This document shows, in pieces, positions 48,201 to 58,719 of a DNA stretch of 64,000 nt. The stretch covers positions 620,001-684,000 of the forward strand of contig JAXDDX010000168.1 of NCBI GenBank assembly GCA_034670405.1, read 5' to 3'. A program made the position numbers and the translations under genes. The notes below the pieces were generated by a model. That model was not told where the DNA came from, searched no databases, and saw only the letters and a list, made by a program, of their open reading frames with translations. The stretch's first letter is position 1. The number at the start of each line of letters is the position of its first letter. The stretch is from Hoplostethus atlanticus (Eukaryota > Chordata > Actinopteri > Trachichthyiformes > Trachichthyidae).

Positions 48201-51200
48201 GTTGAAGTGTTGATAACATTTGTATGTAACTGAAAATCTAATAAAGAGATTGTTGGAAAAAAAAGACCTTTGGAACAGTGTCATGAGAAAACACTTGAAC
48301 AGACTTGTTGTGCCACTAAAAAAGAACTCACCATTCCCCAGGTAGGTTCAGCCTCCTCCACACCGATGTACTCAAAGAAACTGGCAAAGCCCTCGTTTAG
48401 CCAGAGGTCATCCCACCAATCCATAGTCACTATGTTCCCAAACCACTGGAGAAAGGACATTTGGCATGAGATGCTGGGAAAGTCAGTGTGTGTACAGTAA
48501 GTGCACACATTCAAGATTTATTGTCCTTTTATGGTGCACATGTCTGAAAGGGGGCCTCATAAAGGGGCATAAAAGCTTCACCACTTCACCAAACTAGCTT
48601 GTGCATCACTTTCAACAATGCCACATTCACATCATTTCAGAAAAATGGGGGTGACATCTCATAGATCATTACAACTTGGAAAGTCACTGAATCTAGCGAC
48701 AAATAAAAAATTAAAAAAGATAAAATAAATACTTTTTTTTAATATGAATCTAGCAATAAAGTCTCCAAGTTGGCAACAGCGGATATCAGAGCCTACAAAA
48801 AAATCCCACATGTCCTACCTGTAATTGCCACTAGGAGGCATTTTTCCTCAGTCAGCAGCTTGTATTTATGTTAACTCCAATCTGACATGAGCGCAGCTTT
48901 AAATATATAAATATGTATCTAGAGCAGTACCACGGCAGGGTGCCGCGGCACCCTGGGGTGCCGTAATGACTGGCCAGGGGTGCCGCAAGATCTGTTAATT
49001 TCCATATTTTATTGTGTCTATTTAATAACGTTTCATCACATAAAAATAGGCTACATTTGAACTACATTTTATATTACATTTGAAACATGTCATTGTAAAA
49101 ACAGAAGAAATAAGCAATAAACATCGAAATCGTTCATATTTTAAAAAAAAAAAACCTGTTAAAATGCGCATTCAAAGGGATAGCGGCGCATCTGAAAACG
49201 CTCGATGAAAGGTTTGAGTGTTATTTCCCCGCTTCGAAGAATGAAGACTATGACTGGATCCGCGATCCTTTCAACTCCCGATCATCACAATCAGCAAAGA
49301 AGTTGACAATCAAAGCCCAGGAAGAACTTGCAGAACTGAAAATGGATCGCACTTTGAAATTGAAGTTTGGAGAAATGTCGTCGGACATGTTTTGGCTGCT
49401 TGTGGGACACGAATATCCATCTCTGGCAAACTGCGCGATCAGTGTGCTATTGCCGTTCCCAACATCATACTTGTGTGAGCTGGCTTTCTCATCCCTGACA
49501 TACGTGAAAAGCAAGAGAAGGCATCGCCTGTCAGTGGAGTCAGATCTATGCGTTGCGCTCTCTTCAATCTCTCCCTGCATCAAGAGACTGTGCTCTCAAC
49601 AGCAGGCTCACACGTCCCACTAAAATGCCTGATAGCTCCATACCGGAGTTATTTTCGTTCTTTGTTTTTCTTATTGACCTAAAAAGTAGGCTTATTTTAC
49701 GTTTTGAACAAAGCAAAATAAATGCACTTTTTTCTATTTTTTCTTTTTACCAATTAACATAATTATTTATTATTATTTTAAGTTAAACATTGATCTGTAA
49801 ATCTGCATAAATCACACACAGCAACAAATATAGCCTTAGTTCAAACAAGTCAATCAAAATGGTTGACATCTATTTTTTCTTATCATTAGCTCAGTGGTTG
49901 AGAATAATGTTTCATTTTAAGAAGTTATTTTATTTCACTTCATATTGATGCCAGTTCATTAAAATACATTCTTATAACATATTCATGGTGTCATTTTTAG
50001 CTTAAAGGGGGTGGGGGGGGTGGGTGGTGCCGTGAAAAGAAATTGACTATGAAGGGGTGCCTTGGTTTGAAAAAGTTTGGGAACCACTGATCTAGAGTGT
50101 AAACACATTCGCAAACATGCCAACCATTACGAAATCAGACAAATAGGTAAAATAAAACACAAACAGATAAATAAACCACAGAAACAAATCACATTATCAC
50201 ATTTTGTAATAACTTACAGTTATAACATATAGTTTTGGTTCGGTTAGCCCTGAATGGAATGACCATATCATGACTTCATGGTCTCCTCTCCACTGTGACC
50301 AAGAGAACAAGGAACTGAAATGCCATTTAATACTACTAATCCCTCATTCCTGTAACTTTTAATGGTTCATCGAACTTAATTGACAGCCTCGCTACCCCTT
50401 ATCTCCCTTCACAGTATAGTAGCTAATATGTCGGAAAGAGGTGTTCCTTCCTCATTTATCATAAAAGGCTTTACAAGATAACACATGTTTTTACAACTCA
50501 CTAACAAACCTGTCGCACATGGAATAAAGATTTTCCATCCTGACCAAGATGGCCAAGTTCATGATGAAGTTGTGTAAACTCCTCTTGTTAAGATTTCCCA
50601 TTGAACAGATGTTGATGCAATGGCCTGCACCAACGGTGAAAACCCGCATATATATAGCAGGTATAGCAGGATGAAAGTTGAGACATCTTGTGAAATCAGG
50701 ACCTAAATATCTTTCCGATATCAGTTCAGAACAGTTTCCAAAACTGTTAACTGTTAATATGAATTTTTTATTGCGCCAAAATATCATAATATTGTTAAAC
50801 TTTTATGCTGAACCTGCAGATAATGTTTAGTTTAGTTTAGTTTAGTTTATTAGGAGCCCCATTAGCTGTTACAAATGGGAACAGCTACTCTTCCTAGGGT
50901 CCACATAGAACAGTATACAAACAAACACAGAGAGAGAGATTCCTGAATAGCTCTATATTTTGGATATATTTGATTTGATTAACAGAATGTATTTACAACA
51001 AAAGACTTTTCAGTTATTCATCAAGGTTTGTAACATGCATTTTTAGTCTTTTGCATTTTACCTTTAATTTCTGTAATCTCTAAAGGTAAAGAGTTCCAAA
51101 ATGACATTGCTCTGTACATCAGAGTTCTCCTCATTGCATTTGATCTAGGCCTGGGTACCGTGAATCGACCCATCACTACATGCCTGGTGGTAAAGCTATG

Positions 51201-54200
51201 TCTGTTACTAGTGTAATGTATAAGTTTATGTAAGCAGTTGGGTTTTTTCTTTAAACAAATATTCCTAAAAAATAGCATGATACTAGCTGCCAATCTATGT
51301 TCCACCATTAGCCATGATAGGTTCTGATGCATATTTAAAATGTTGGACCTGCTTTTGCACCTAAGGGCAAGACGTGCTGCCTTATTTTGGGCTATTTGTA
51401 GTTTCCCCAAATCCTTTTTAGCTGCACTGGACCACACAGCCAGACAGTAATCAAGGTGGGATAGCACCAGTGCATGGATAACCTGAACAGCAGAGGTTGG
51501 CGTTAAAAGCTCAGCACATCTCCTAATCATGGACAGCCCCCTTCCCATTTTCTTAGTTATGTTTTCAATATGAGTGGCCCATGATAGATGACTGTCTAAT
51601 GTGATGCCAAGTAGTTTTGTTTCATCCACCTGCTCAATTCTCAAACCTCTCAGAGATAAATTGAGTATTGGGTTTGAATTTAACATGTAATGTGAGCCAA
51701 AAACAATAGATTTAGTTTTTGAAATGTTTAAGACCATCCTGTTGTTCAGTACCCAAGTTCAATAAGTTGTAACTCCTTGTTTAGAGCTACAGACAAGTCA
51801 TCCACATTAGTAGCTGACATATACAAAGTGTCGAAATGCCAGAATGTACATGTTTAATGTCAGAAAGACTACCATTGAAGAAGACTCTCTGTGATCTGTT
51901 GGATAAGTAGCTTTTTATCCACTTCACAGGCAGAGGATGAAAAACCATGACAGGAGAATTTGTCTAGCAGCAGATTGTGATCAATAACGTCAAAGGCAGC
52001 ACTGAAATCCAGCAATACTGAACCCACTATTCTCTTATTGTCTACATCCATCAGACAGTCATCTATCATCTGTGTAAGTGCTGTACATGTTGAATGCCCG
52101 TCCCTGTAGGCATGTTGAAAGTCTGTATTTGGTTGAAGACAATTTTCTCCATTAGTTTGGTAAGAACTGGCAAGATGCTTATGGGGCGGCTGTTTACACC
52201 TGTGAGGTTCATTTTTGTATTTTTAGGTAATGGGATAACTTTTGCTTCCTTCCACATTTGTGGACACACTCCCCAATTCAGACTCTGATTAAAAATGTGA
52301 GTAATTGTGTAGACCTAAGGGGTTGCATCCTCTCCTACACGTTGCTGTTCATGCACTCTGGGTTCAAAGGATCCTCATGTGGTCCACTCTGATATAATAG
52401 TGACCACAGCTACATAAAAACAGTCAAATAAAATAAATAAATAAATGTAATGTTGTTTAAGAGACTTTTTTTGTTATATATATTTCTTAACTTTTTTAAT
52501 ACTTTAAAATATCTATATATCAGTATCTGCCTTCAAAAACCCATATCAGTCGAACCCGACCCCCGTGGTACCTGGTGAACCAGCTCATGGGCGATAACGC
52601 TGGCCACCCGCTGCTTGTTGTAGGAGGACGACTGACTCTCGTCATACAGCAGGTTGGTCTCCCTGTAGGTAATGAGGCCCCAGTTCTCCATGGCGCCGGT
52701 ACCAAAGTCAGGGATGGCTATCTTATCTGAATCACAAGAACAAAGGGAGTCCACTGAAGTGACCTCTCGTTATATTATATTGCATTATTGTTCCAGACAA
52801 AGAGAGATAGGGACTGACACTACAATGAGTATTACCAAGGCCAAATGTGGCTCCTCCCACTAATATTCACGCACTAACATTCTGCACTATCATCATTACT
52901 ACTATGGTACCTGCATCTGTAAGTAACTATATTGTCACGGTGTATCATTTTTTACAGCGCATGTCTACAAGCCAGGACACTTTCTGTACATGTGAATGGC
53001 TTTCTGTAGACTGTCAATGTGAATATGATGCACATTTTTGCACTTCATGTATATTAACATGAATTCACTCTTTCTCTAGATTCCTGTATCCCTCTCTTTG
53101 TTAAATACCACATATATATATACTTATCATGGTTCCACTATTTCATACCACAATAAATATTGATATTTTCATAGTTTTAAGATCTTATACTTATATATAT
53201 ACTTTAATAGCATGTATGTACATATATTTTATTTTTATATTCTATTTCCCCTGCTGTATCCTGTTACTATTTGCTGCTGCAAAGACTAGTTAATAAACCA
53301 GGAACTCATCCCCAGTGCCTTTCACTCGGACAGAAAATCTGGCTGAGGAGATGATTACGAGAGTGAATTTCTAAAATTACCTAGTTTTGTGATGGAGTAG
53401 TTCATGTTGAAATATTCCTCAAAATAGTCAAAAATGACCTTGGTCGTGTTGGCTGCATACTCTGCAGTTTTTATTTGACTTGGCTGTGCGTAGATTCTCA
53501 ACTGCGAGGAAGGAATGAGAGAAAACAAAAATAGTGAGTGAGTCAGTGTGTATGTGTGTGTGTGTGTGTCCTGTGTGTGTCATGTCATGGAGTTTGTTGA
53601 GGGACAAAAATATATAAATAATTTTTATTTATGTTGGAATAAACAGTAATAGTAAGTTCAAGTGCTTAATAAATGGGCAATAAAAAGAAAGACATGAAAA
53701 GAAGAAAAAGAAACAAAAAGAAACAAAAATACAGCAATAGTGAGGGATATTTAAAATAAAACGTAATATTGAATATATTTATTACATAAATATTAATGAA
53801 TATGTGATATTTGATTGATTGATTTAATAGTATTATGGATATTACATAATATTTAGAACATATTTAAATATATGTTAAAAATAAAATAATAATAATAATA
53901 ATAATAAAATCAATATAAAATGTGTACATCAAATCGAGAAAAGGCCTTTTTGTACAAACGGTGATTATTTTGTACAAAAGTGATTTAAAGGACAATGCCG
54001 ATAGTGGTAAACTCACAGGAATTCCTCGTGAAGACAGTCTTTCCTCAAACTCAAACTGGTGCACCGCGAAACATACCAAATAGGTGCTCATGGGAACTGA
54101 CTCCTGGAAGGAGGTTTTTATTTTATTGCCAGGCAGTTGTTGTGGGGAGCCCTGGAGAGGCAAGGGGAGAAGGTTAATGGGTTAACGCGGATGCCACTCA

Positions 54201-57200
54201 GCCCGTAGACCTGGGTGGCTCCCCTGCTCCCCGAAAAACAGAGGCACAAGATTGATATGTCCTGTTTTAGTATTCACACCATTCCCTCCTGGCCCGGCTT
54301 TCTCTCTTCCTTTGTGCGATCCCCACCATGGGAACGTTGGGAAAATGACCACAAACTATAGCCACCGTAAAAGGAATTTGACTTGCTCACGTAGGTCACA
54401 TTAAATGTAAAATAACACAACATGATATAAAACTAGTATATAAAATGTTCAAAAATTAAATTTAGGAAATAGTTTTCTTTTCTGTACAGTGTGCACACTG
54501 CTGGAACCTGATGGATTGCACTGATAGGAAGCTATGGAAGTCATTACCTTTCATTATATTGATACATACTTATATTTATTTCTAATTCAGTAATCCATAA
54601 GTGAGCAGTCGTCACTGCTAGTAACATCTGTAAGTAACAACTGCAAGTAAGTACAGTAACTGTAACTGTAACTGTAACTTAATCCATGCATTTTAGTAAT
54701 CCATACCATGTGTTTAAATTGCCATCAGTATACATATACAACTGCCAATATTTTATGGCTTTATTGTTTTATTAAATTGCTTATTTATATTCTATTTTTG
54801 TGCTCATATTCTGTCTGGTTCTATCATATTCTATTCCTCCCCTAGCAGTGACTCAATTTCGGAACCAGGATCAGCAAAGCTTCATCTTTGCTAGCTTGTG
54901 TATTTCTGAGATGCTGAGCAATAAATATACAGTGTTAATTCTTCTTAATATGGATATGAAGTAGATTTGTACCTTTCCTGACTTCAGTCATACCTCAACT
55001 GGCATGTTGGAGAGCGCTCCATAGTCAGCGTCATGAGTGATGGAGATTTTGTAGGTGGCCTTTTTGTTGGGTTCATCGAAGCAGGGGAATGACTTGCGGG
55101 CATCTGTGGGCTCGTGATCAGTCGCGGCAATTTTTCTGGTGAACAAGTGAAAGACAAATTATTTCAGAAGGTATCTGACACCAGGCACTTGCTCAAGAAT
55201 GTCTGATAATCAAAAGGTAGAACTATTGGTTTATTTTGTTTTCACAGATGGACCACCTTTTAATCAGGAGCCTGACTATCAAGCTCTTTTGTTTTAAAAG
55301 GTCTTCCTTGTGGAGCACACCAAACTCCTTCTAGCATTTTTTGGCAAAATCTGTGTCTCTTTTTCCTGCCTACCCCTTTGTGAGACTAGCCTGTAGTAGA
55401 AACAATGATTTCTGTTCTTGTTTGCGACCATTTACACATCCAGTGATTATGTTTAGATTGACTCTCTAGCATTAAGTAAAATACTACCAGATGTCCTTTT
55501 GCAGACTACACTATACAGTATGCCCTCTAAATGGAGCACAATGGACCCATGTTGCACAAAGGTAGCCACCTTTGTCCTCCTGGCTCATTCTACAGTACAA
55601 TACACAACATCTGGTCCATTTGCACCATCTATTCCAGAGTTCAATGTAGCAGGCAGTTTTGCCATAGTGCCAAGCTTCAAATTCCTAACAGAGGCCTTGC
55701 AGTTGCAACACAAATCTCCCATCAACCACATCTGGCACCATGTTAGAGGTTCATTGGAGAATTAGCTGGGTGCAAAATTGTTTTAAAAAAAAAAACAGGC
55801 TGGAAAAAGAGAGATGCCTGAAAAAGATTGTTGTATAGAGGGTGTAGATCAATTCAGTAACATTATAACTAAAAGTGAACAGTGTCTTGTCTTCATCCCT
55901 AGTCTCTACTCCAAAACACTCTGAGTTGGAGCTTGAGAAGAGTCAGCTCAGTTCAAATGAACCAACTGTTAGCTAGCTAACTAGCCAACAGGCTAATTTA
56001 GTTCATGCTAACACGTGACTACTAGGGTGGGAGACTACTAGAGGGTGTGTTATGTTACCTGAAAGGCCTCTATTGAGTGAGGAATTCTTATAAGAACTAC
56101 CAACTAGTTGGGTGATATCCTAACTTGTAACACTTGTAGTTTTAGGAATATTTTAAAGCAGCAAACCACAGTAGCTGCACGGTACCTCAGAAAGTGAGCA
56201 TCCCTTAGTTTTTGCTTCTTATTAATGATTCTCTGTACTCAAGTCTCCTATGAAAAGAGATCTCCATCTCAATGGGAGTACCTGAATAAGTAAAGGATTC
56301 ATTCTCTTTGTCGACTGTAAACACACACACACACATACTGTATATAATCAACAAAAGAAAATTTGACCATTGAATGTAAATTATTCGAGAAATCTTTCCA
56401 TTGACTGCATTATACATGAACTCGAATAAAGTGGATTGAGATTTCAAAGTAACATGCAACATCTGTATCTGCGTGGTGAGTGGGAGTGAATGATCTTTTT
56501 TTCTTACAAACTACTTTCATGTGCACATGTAGACACTGTTCACGTAATTACTCCAGAGATCATCTTACTGGGGGACTGGGATAACTGGGACAACCCAAAT
56601 ACCCATCATTTCAAAAGAGAGTTGGCTAAAGTATACATCATGTGCTTTTGTGAGTTTGATTCCAGCTCTCAACCCATGCCTTCTGGTCTGGTCTAAGGAA
56701 ATTTCATAGACAAAGGAACGAGCCTGTACGCTTTTATGCTCCAACACATCTTTAAGGTAAAAATGCCACAAAGAACTCACTTGGGGACCCCTCCTTCTGT
56801 GTAGGTGACCCTGTAGAAACCCACCAGAGACCCGTTGAGCCACCCCTGGAAGTCTAGGCTGAGGACGTACACCTCGCCCAGACCGGTGGCCGCCAGCTCC
56901 TCCGCAGCCTCCAACACCACGTACTGCTGAGGTTTGTACTCAAAGCAGCCCTTCACCGGCACCTCCCTCTGGCCCGCCGGGCTCTTCAACAGCAGCCGGG
57001 GAACAGCGCTGAGGAACGTCTCCCTGATATGAAGCCACAGATGGCGGGTGGGCTTACTGACTTCTAGATGGACCGACACGCTGCCTGTGTAGAGGTCTGT
57101 GTTCAGGTCAGGCTCCAGATGCAAGTCGTAGTGCATGGGGTTCACATAGCCGGGCAGACGGAAATTCCTCCAGTCCCCTCCAGAGTCGCTGGAGGCCAGG

Positions 57201-57403
57201 CAGGGCCCTCTGTCAGCCGGCGGGGGCTGCGGAGGCTCCTCTGTGGGAGTTGCGGTGGGGGCGGGAGTGATGTCAGACCGTGTGAGGCCCACCCCGAGGC
57301 CCACAGCTAGAGAACAAACCGCCACCGTCACGCAGATGATGACTACATGCTTGCCACGGATGCAGTAGCGCTTCTCCTGCTTCTCGATGTTCATGCTCTC
57401 CAT
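34078..57403 (-). CDS. enpep: Glutamyl aminopeptidase (aminopeptidase A)
   Basis: This is a type II membrane zinc metalloprotease (M1) that removes N-terminal acidic residues, for example from angiotensin II. Twenty coding exons: 57403-56781, 55135-54994, 54151-54017, 53501-53381, 52726-52572, 48445-48332, 46515-46381, 45388-45323, 44364-44299, 44160-44000, 43616-43537, 42698-42562, 42059-42004, 41907-41757, 41208-41135, 36725-36621, 36389-36216, 35941-35801, 35245-35164, 34224-34078. They total 2865 nt and 954 aa plus stop (human 957), every junction GT-AG and in phase. Visible: short cytosolic tail, signal anchor at about 19-40, the [19 protein letters not shown] block, GAMEN 351-355, zinc ligands His387, His391 and Glu410 (HELVH-18-E), catalytic Glu388, Tyr473. 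The intron between HELVHQ and WFG splits the zinc site. The start is MESMN or the internal MNIEK at 57394. The frame is intact despite heavy transposon load in introns 5 and 15. Confidence 0.96.
34462..34632 (+). mobile_element. tRNA-derived SINE in enpep intron 19
   Basis: It begins GGGGCATCCTGGTGGCTCAG (A-box region TGGCTCAGTGG), has a B-box-like stretch GGATTGGAATCAAG, then TTGTCGCATGTCATCCC and CT-rich body, and ends TCAAATAAAGACAAAAATA with a C/A tail. This is the head-body-tail layout of a pol III SINE common in percomorph fish. It is antisense to enpep. Confidence 0.75.
36024..36053. repeat. (ATAG/ACAG)n microsatellite
   Basis: Tetranucleotide run GATAGATAGACAGATAGACA-like in enpep intron 17. 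Confidence 0.8.
36553..36583. repeat. (TAGA)n microsatellite
   Basis: Clean TAGA tetranucleotide run of about 31 bp in enpep intron 16. Confidence 0.95.
36907..37137 (+). repeat. Left 231-bp direct repeat flanking the LTR element
   Basis: The 231 bp starting TCACGCATCATTCGGCCC and ending TTGGATACGTAAG abut the first base of the 5' LTR. An apparently identical copy abuts the last base of the 3' LTR (40888-41118). Normal Ty3/gypsy target duplications are 4-6 bp. Intronic in enpep, with no recognised feature of its own. Confidence 0.95.
37138..37508 (+). repeat. 5' LTR
   Basis: 371 bp, TGTTACG...CGTAACA with 7-bp inverted termini. It contains a promoter-like GATAAATACC (about 37256) upstream of CAGTCGGGGCC, and an ATTAAAAACCC stretch that could serve in polyadenylation. 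No difference from the 3' LTR was seen by eye. Confidence 0.95.
37513..37530 (+). promoter_or_regulatory. Primer-binding site, tRNA-Pro type
   Basis: TGGGGGCTCGTCCGGGAT lies 4 nt after the 5' LTR and is the 18-nt sequence complementary to the 3' end of proline tRNA, the same primer site type used by murine leukaemia virus and many vertebrate retroelements. Minus-strand DNA synthesis would start here. Confidence 0.9.
38151..38298 (+). repeat. Four tandem 37-bp units in the retroelement leader
   Basis: The unit GTGCGGCTAGCCGGTGAGCA then CAGTGGTGTTCATGATA begins at 38151, 38188, 38225 and 38262; the last has G for A near its end. It lies in the untranslated leader between primer site and first ATG. 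Confidence 0.95.
38326..38421 (+). pseudogene. Short fused reading frame at the deletion junction
   Basis: A 31-codon frame from ATG 38326 begins [12 protein letters not shown] and ends at TAG 38419-38421. WDEGVPF resembles the integrase core region just before the GPY/F segment, so the first residues (possibly a former gag start) appear joined to mid-integrase by a deletion. A frame change at about 38365-38370 then moves integrase sequence into the frame of the downstream pol ORF. Confidence 0.6.
38421..40367 (+). CDS. Partial pol: integrase C-terminus, reverse transcriptase, RNase H
   Basis: Open for 649 codons including the stop, with no ATG start (position 38421 is GTG), so it is a downstream remnant. 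Residues about 1-130 are the end of integrase, with VFGH-VRGP and the GPY/F motif ARFSGPYVV. About 210-450 is reverse transcriptase: the [15 protein letters not shown] block, the [15 protein letters not shown] block and YLDD at 382-385. About 480-648 is RNase [35 protein letters not shown], ending [15 protein letters not shown] just before the stop. Key RT and RNase H residues are present, but no protease, gag or integrase catalytic core remains. The GPY/F segment lying before RT is the diagnostic unusual order. Confidence 0.9.
   Translation: MFGHNVRGPMKVLKERFLSGPPSELNVTDFVSRCRERLRCASTLAKEALSSSQSSMKKRFDKKAVVRQFQPGDQVLVLLPVPGSALTARFSGPYVVESRVSDTDYVIYTPERRRKKRLCHINMLKSYHSREVVPKRQGTTSGITAPGEKSVSLVCEETVPDDGLAVFSDGQQCGRLSNSEVLSTIESQLGYLLEGQRDDVVQLLRSYPTLLGDVPSCTNVLQHDIDVGSAVPIKQHAYRCPVGKREIMKREAEYLLENGLAKRSHSPWSSPCLLAPRADGTPRFCTDFRKVNAVTVPDSFPLPRVEDCIDSIGPATVITKLDLLKGYWQVPLTPRASDISAFVTPDHFLQYTVMAFGMRNAPATFQRLMQLVLGDVPYCKVYLDDVVVYSNVWKDHLSSLAVVFKRLAEASLTLNLAKCEFGKATVTYLGKQVGHGQVRPVDAKVAAVLSYPAPTTRRELRRFLGMTGYYRCFCKNFSVVVAPLTRLCSPVVPFTWNEECQNAFEAAKSLLCSAPVLAAPNFTLPFKLEVDASASGAGAVLLQDGEGGVSHPVCYFSVKFKRHQLNYSTIEKETLAMLLALQHFEVYVGSSPSPVIVYTDHNPLVFLSQMYNHNQRLMRWALSVQGLNIEIRHKKGADNVVADALSRG
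40517..40887 (+). repeat. 3' LTR
   Basis: 371 bp, same termini and sequence as the 5' LTR by eye. It is directly preceded by nine G residues (40508-40516) and directly followed by the second 231-bp host repeat. Confidence 0.95.
40888..41118 (+). repeat. Right 231-bp direct repeat flanking the LTR element
   Basis: Second copy of 36907-37137, beginning on the base after the 3' LTR. It ends 16 bp short of the exon 15 splice donor of enpep (exon ends at 41135), so the copied segment begins near a splice junction but leaves it intact. Confidence 0.95.
42699..43536. other. enpep intron 11, largely unremarkable
   Basis: AT-rich intron. A possible retroposon tail sits at 43158-43190 (AATCAATAAAGTTGAATC then TAATCTAATCTAA) and a GAATGAATGAATGAATGAAT run at 43261-43282. 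No genes. Confidence 0.5.
45171..45270. repeat. Compound (GA)n(GT)n microsatellite
   Basis: A short GT run, then about 55 bp of GA with one interruption, then about 40 bp of GT, ending 52 bp from the donor of enpep coding exon 8. Confidence 0.95.
45926..45975. repeat. Perfect 20-bp stem, 10-nt loop hairpin in enpep intron 7
   Basis: 45926-45945 (TTCCACTGTGTTTGAGTTCC) is the exact reverse complement of 45956-45975. Weaker outer pairing (GAGTGTCAGA near 45865 with TCTGACACTT near 45992) suggests the centre of a small MITE rather than a host RNA gene. Confidence 0.8.
47297..47345. repeat. (TTAG)n-type short tandem repeat
   Basis: GTTAGTTAGTTAGTTAGTTA followed by TTTTAGTTATTTTAGTTAG in enpep intron 6. 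Confidence 0.8.
47880..48265 (+). mobile_element. L1-like LINE 3' tail
   Basis: A non-coding AT-rich stretch ends with a G9 run (about 48181-48189), TGTATGTAACTGAAAATC, TAATAAAGAGATTG and an A8 run. GT-rich 3' UTR, AATAAA and oligo(A) are as expected for a fish L1/Tx1 tail. No ORF2 frame was recognised. Confidence 0.4.
48925..50089 (+). mobile_element. hAT transposon with 8-bp target duplication in enpep intron 5
   Basis: ATCTAGAG at 48917-48924 is repeated exactly at 50090-50097, just outside the ends CAGTACCAC and GGGAACCACTG. The 8-bp duplication and CAGTG-like termini are hAT hallmarks. The interior carries a C-terminal hAT transposase segment. Length 1165 bp, so internally deleted. Confidence 0.9.
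49189..49623 (+). pseudogene. hAT transposase C-terminal fragment (ZBED5/FAM200-like)
   Basis: A 144-codon open frame continues upstream of the ATG at 49303. It includes a [20 protein letters not shown]-like start, [20 protein letters not shown] and [20 protein letters not shown]. The last two form the hAT dimerisation domain, as in transposases and in domesticated ZBED5/FAM200-type host proteins. The BED finger and catalytic RNase-H core are absent. The single frame without stops is notable, but it has no exon signals tying it to a host transcript. Confidence 0.8.
50605..50765 (+). repeat. Dispersed repeat copy (pair with 23219-23335)
   Basis: AGATGTTGATGCAATGGCCT, TTGTGAAATCAGGAC and ATCAGTTCAGAACAGTTTCC match the rrh intron 2 copy. 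Family unknown. Confidence 0.5.
50826..52330 (-). mobile_element. 5'-truncated LINE in enpep intron 5, same sense as the gene
   Basis: Transcript order on the minus strand: 52269-52066 with [20 protein letters not shown]; 52069-51869 with [20 protein letters not shown] (RT block A); then 51737-51021, a 238-codon open frame covering the RT thumb and C-terminus ([42 protein letters not shown]). A few frame breaks separate the parts, and the FADD catalytic segment falls in the gap near 51740-51870. The 3' end is a TTTAG pentamer repeat (50826-50849, read CTAAA on the minus strand). The clade is CR1/L2/Rex-like; not resolved. Confidence 0.85.
55690..56110. repeat. Dispersed repeat, related to 5440-6090
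   Basis: It shares CCTAGTCTCTACTCCAAAA and the AGAGGGTGTG-TA-GT-ACCTGAAAG block with the copy in the left part of the window. It lies in enpep intron 1; no coding capacity. Confidence 0.4.
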
Positions 57404-57447
57404 CGTGGTCAGAGGACTTCTGTATTTCCTGAGGTCAACCCTGGACA

Positions 57448-57453
57448 CTTATA
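57448..57453 (-). promoter_or_regulatory. Possible enpep TATA box
   Basis: Minus-strand CCATATAAGTGTCC places TATAAG about 45 bp upstream of the ATG at 57403. If used, transcription would begin about 15 nt before the ATG, and the in-frame upstream ATG at 57448 would be excluded. The context GACCACGATGG gives a good initiation site. Promoter use is inferred. Confidence 0.35.
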
Positions 57454-58719
57454 TGGAGCAGCAGGAACAACAGCAGATATCAGCCCGAACCAGAAGGATG
57501 TTCCCAAAAAGCTGACCGCAGATCAGATTCAAGTGAAAAGATGCATAGACAGACCTTTCCCAGGTAAGCTGCCCTAAAACCCACCTCAAATCAGAGCTCC
57601 AGCAGCTTCTGGTACCTGCTTAGGAGGATCAGCTATGCGAGCTGATCCAGGCTTTGCCTCTGCGGGTGTTGAGGGGTGGAGAGGAGAAAGAGGAGGAGAA
57701 GTCTGAAAAGGGGAATCTCTCAAAACAGTGGAGGGAATACCACGCATTGAATGAGAGCTTTATTCCTTCCACAGAGAAGTTACTACGGGGGGTTTTCCTA
57801 CCGCCTACTCTCGTTAAACATCTATCATTCCCTGTAAATCAACAACCCCTGGGCTAAAGTCAAGTTGGGGTTAGTGTGCGTTCTCCCTTTTGCCAGAATG
57901 TCGGATGTTGTTCTCTGTCATTTCAACTCAACTCAACATCTAAACCTTTAAATTGCAGATGAATGTGTAGATTGTGCACGTGCATGTTTTATGTGCTTTT
58001 ATGTTGGTGCGTGTCAATGCACGTCACTTTACTTCTTCCAAATCCCCAATCAGAATGATGTCCAAGTGTTCTAAACGTCCAGGAATTTGTCCAGCCGGTG
58101 CCAAGACTGGGAGAAGGTGCAGCGTTTTTCGGTATGACTGAGCATGTCGTTGCGTTTGCCAGCTCTTTGGCCACTATAATAGCGAGTTGCAACGGGGACA
58201 GAGAGCAGCAAAACAATGGTTATATTGTGTTTGTGGTCAGTGGGATAAACTAAGCAGAAAAGTCTTCAAGTTCCCTTTAAATCTGAGGATATTAATGTTT
58301 CCTCCACCGTGTTGAATGGACAGAATGTCATTTATCTGCCAGACACAATAATGAAAGTTATTTCTGCTTTCCTTTCCTGATTTTTAATAGACAATTGTTC
58401 TGCAAACATTGTTCTGCCAACACAGTCTGCCGTTCAGACTCCTGACATGTTTGCATCTAAACATTTACATTAGTTACTTTTTAACTTACTTTTTATTCTC
58501 AGTTATAGTGTTCCATTTGCCTCTGTGTGACTGTGTGACCCTGGTGATTCAGCTATTCCTCAATTTACAGCAATCCAGACAGTGCTGCCCATGCAAGAAG
58601 TGGATAAGAAAAGTTGTAAAATAAAATAATAAATTGTTTTTAAACACAAACAAAACCATAAACCAGTGTTTTCCTCACTAATTTAATTTCGTGTTTTTTG
58701 TTAATGTAGTAAAAGTACA

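Noticed and set aside
57404-57448. Upstream in-frame ATG giving a longer enpep N-terminus
   Set aside because: It overlaps a TATA-like element, and the extra residues are not expected; family proteins begin a few residues before the KRYCI motif.
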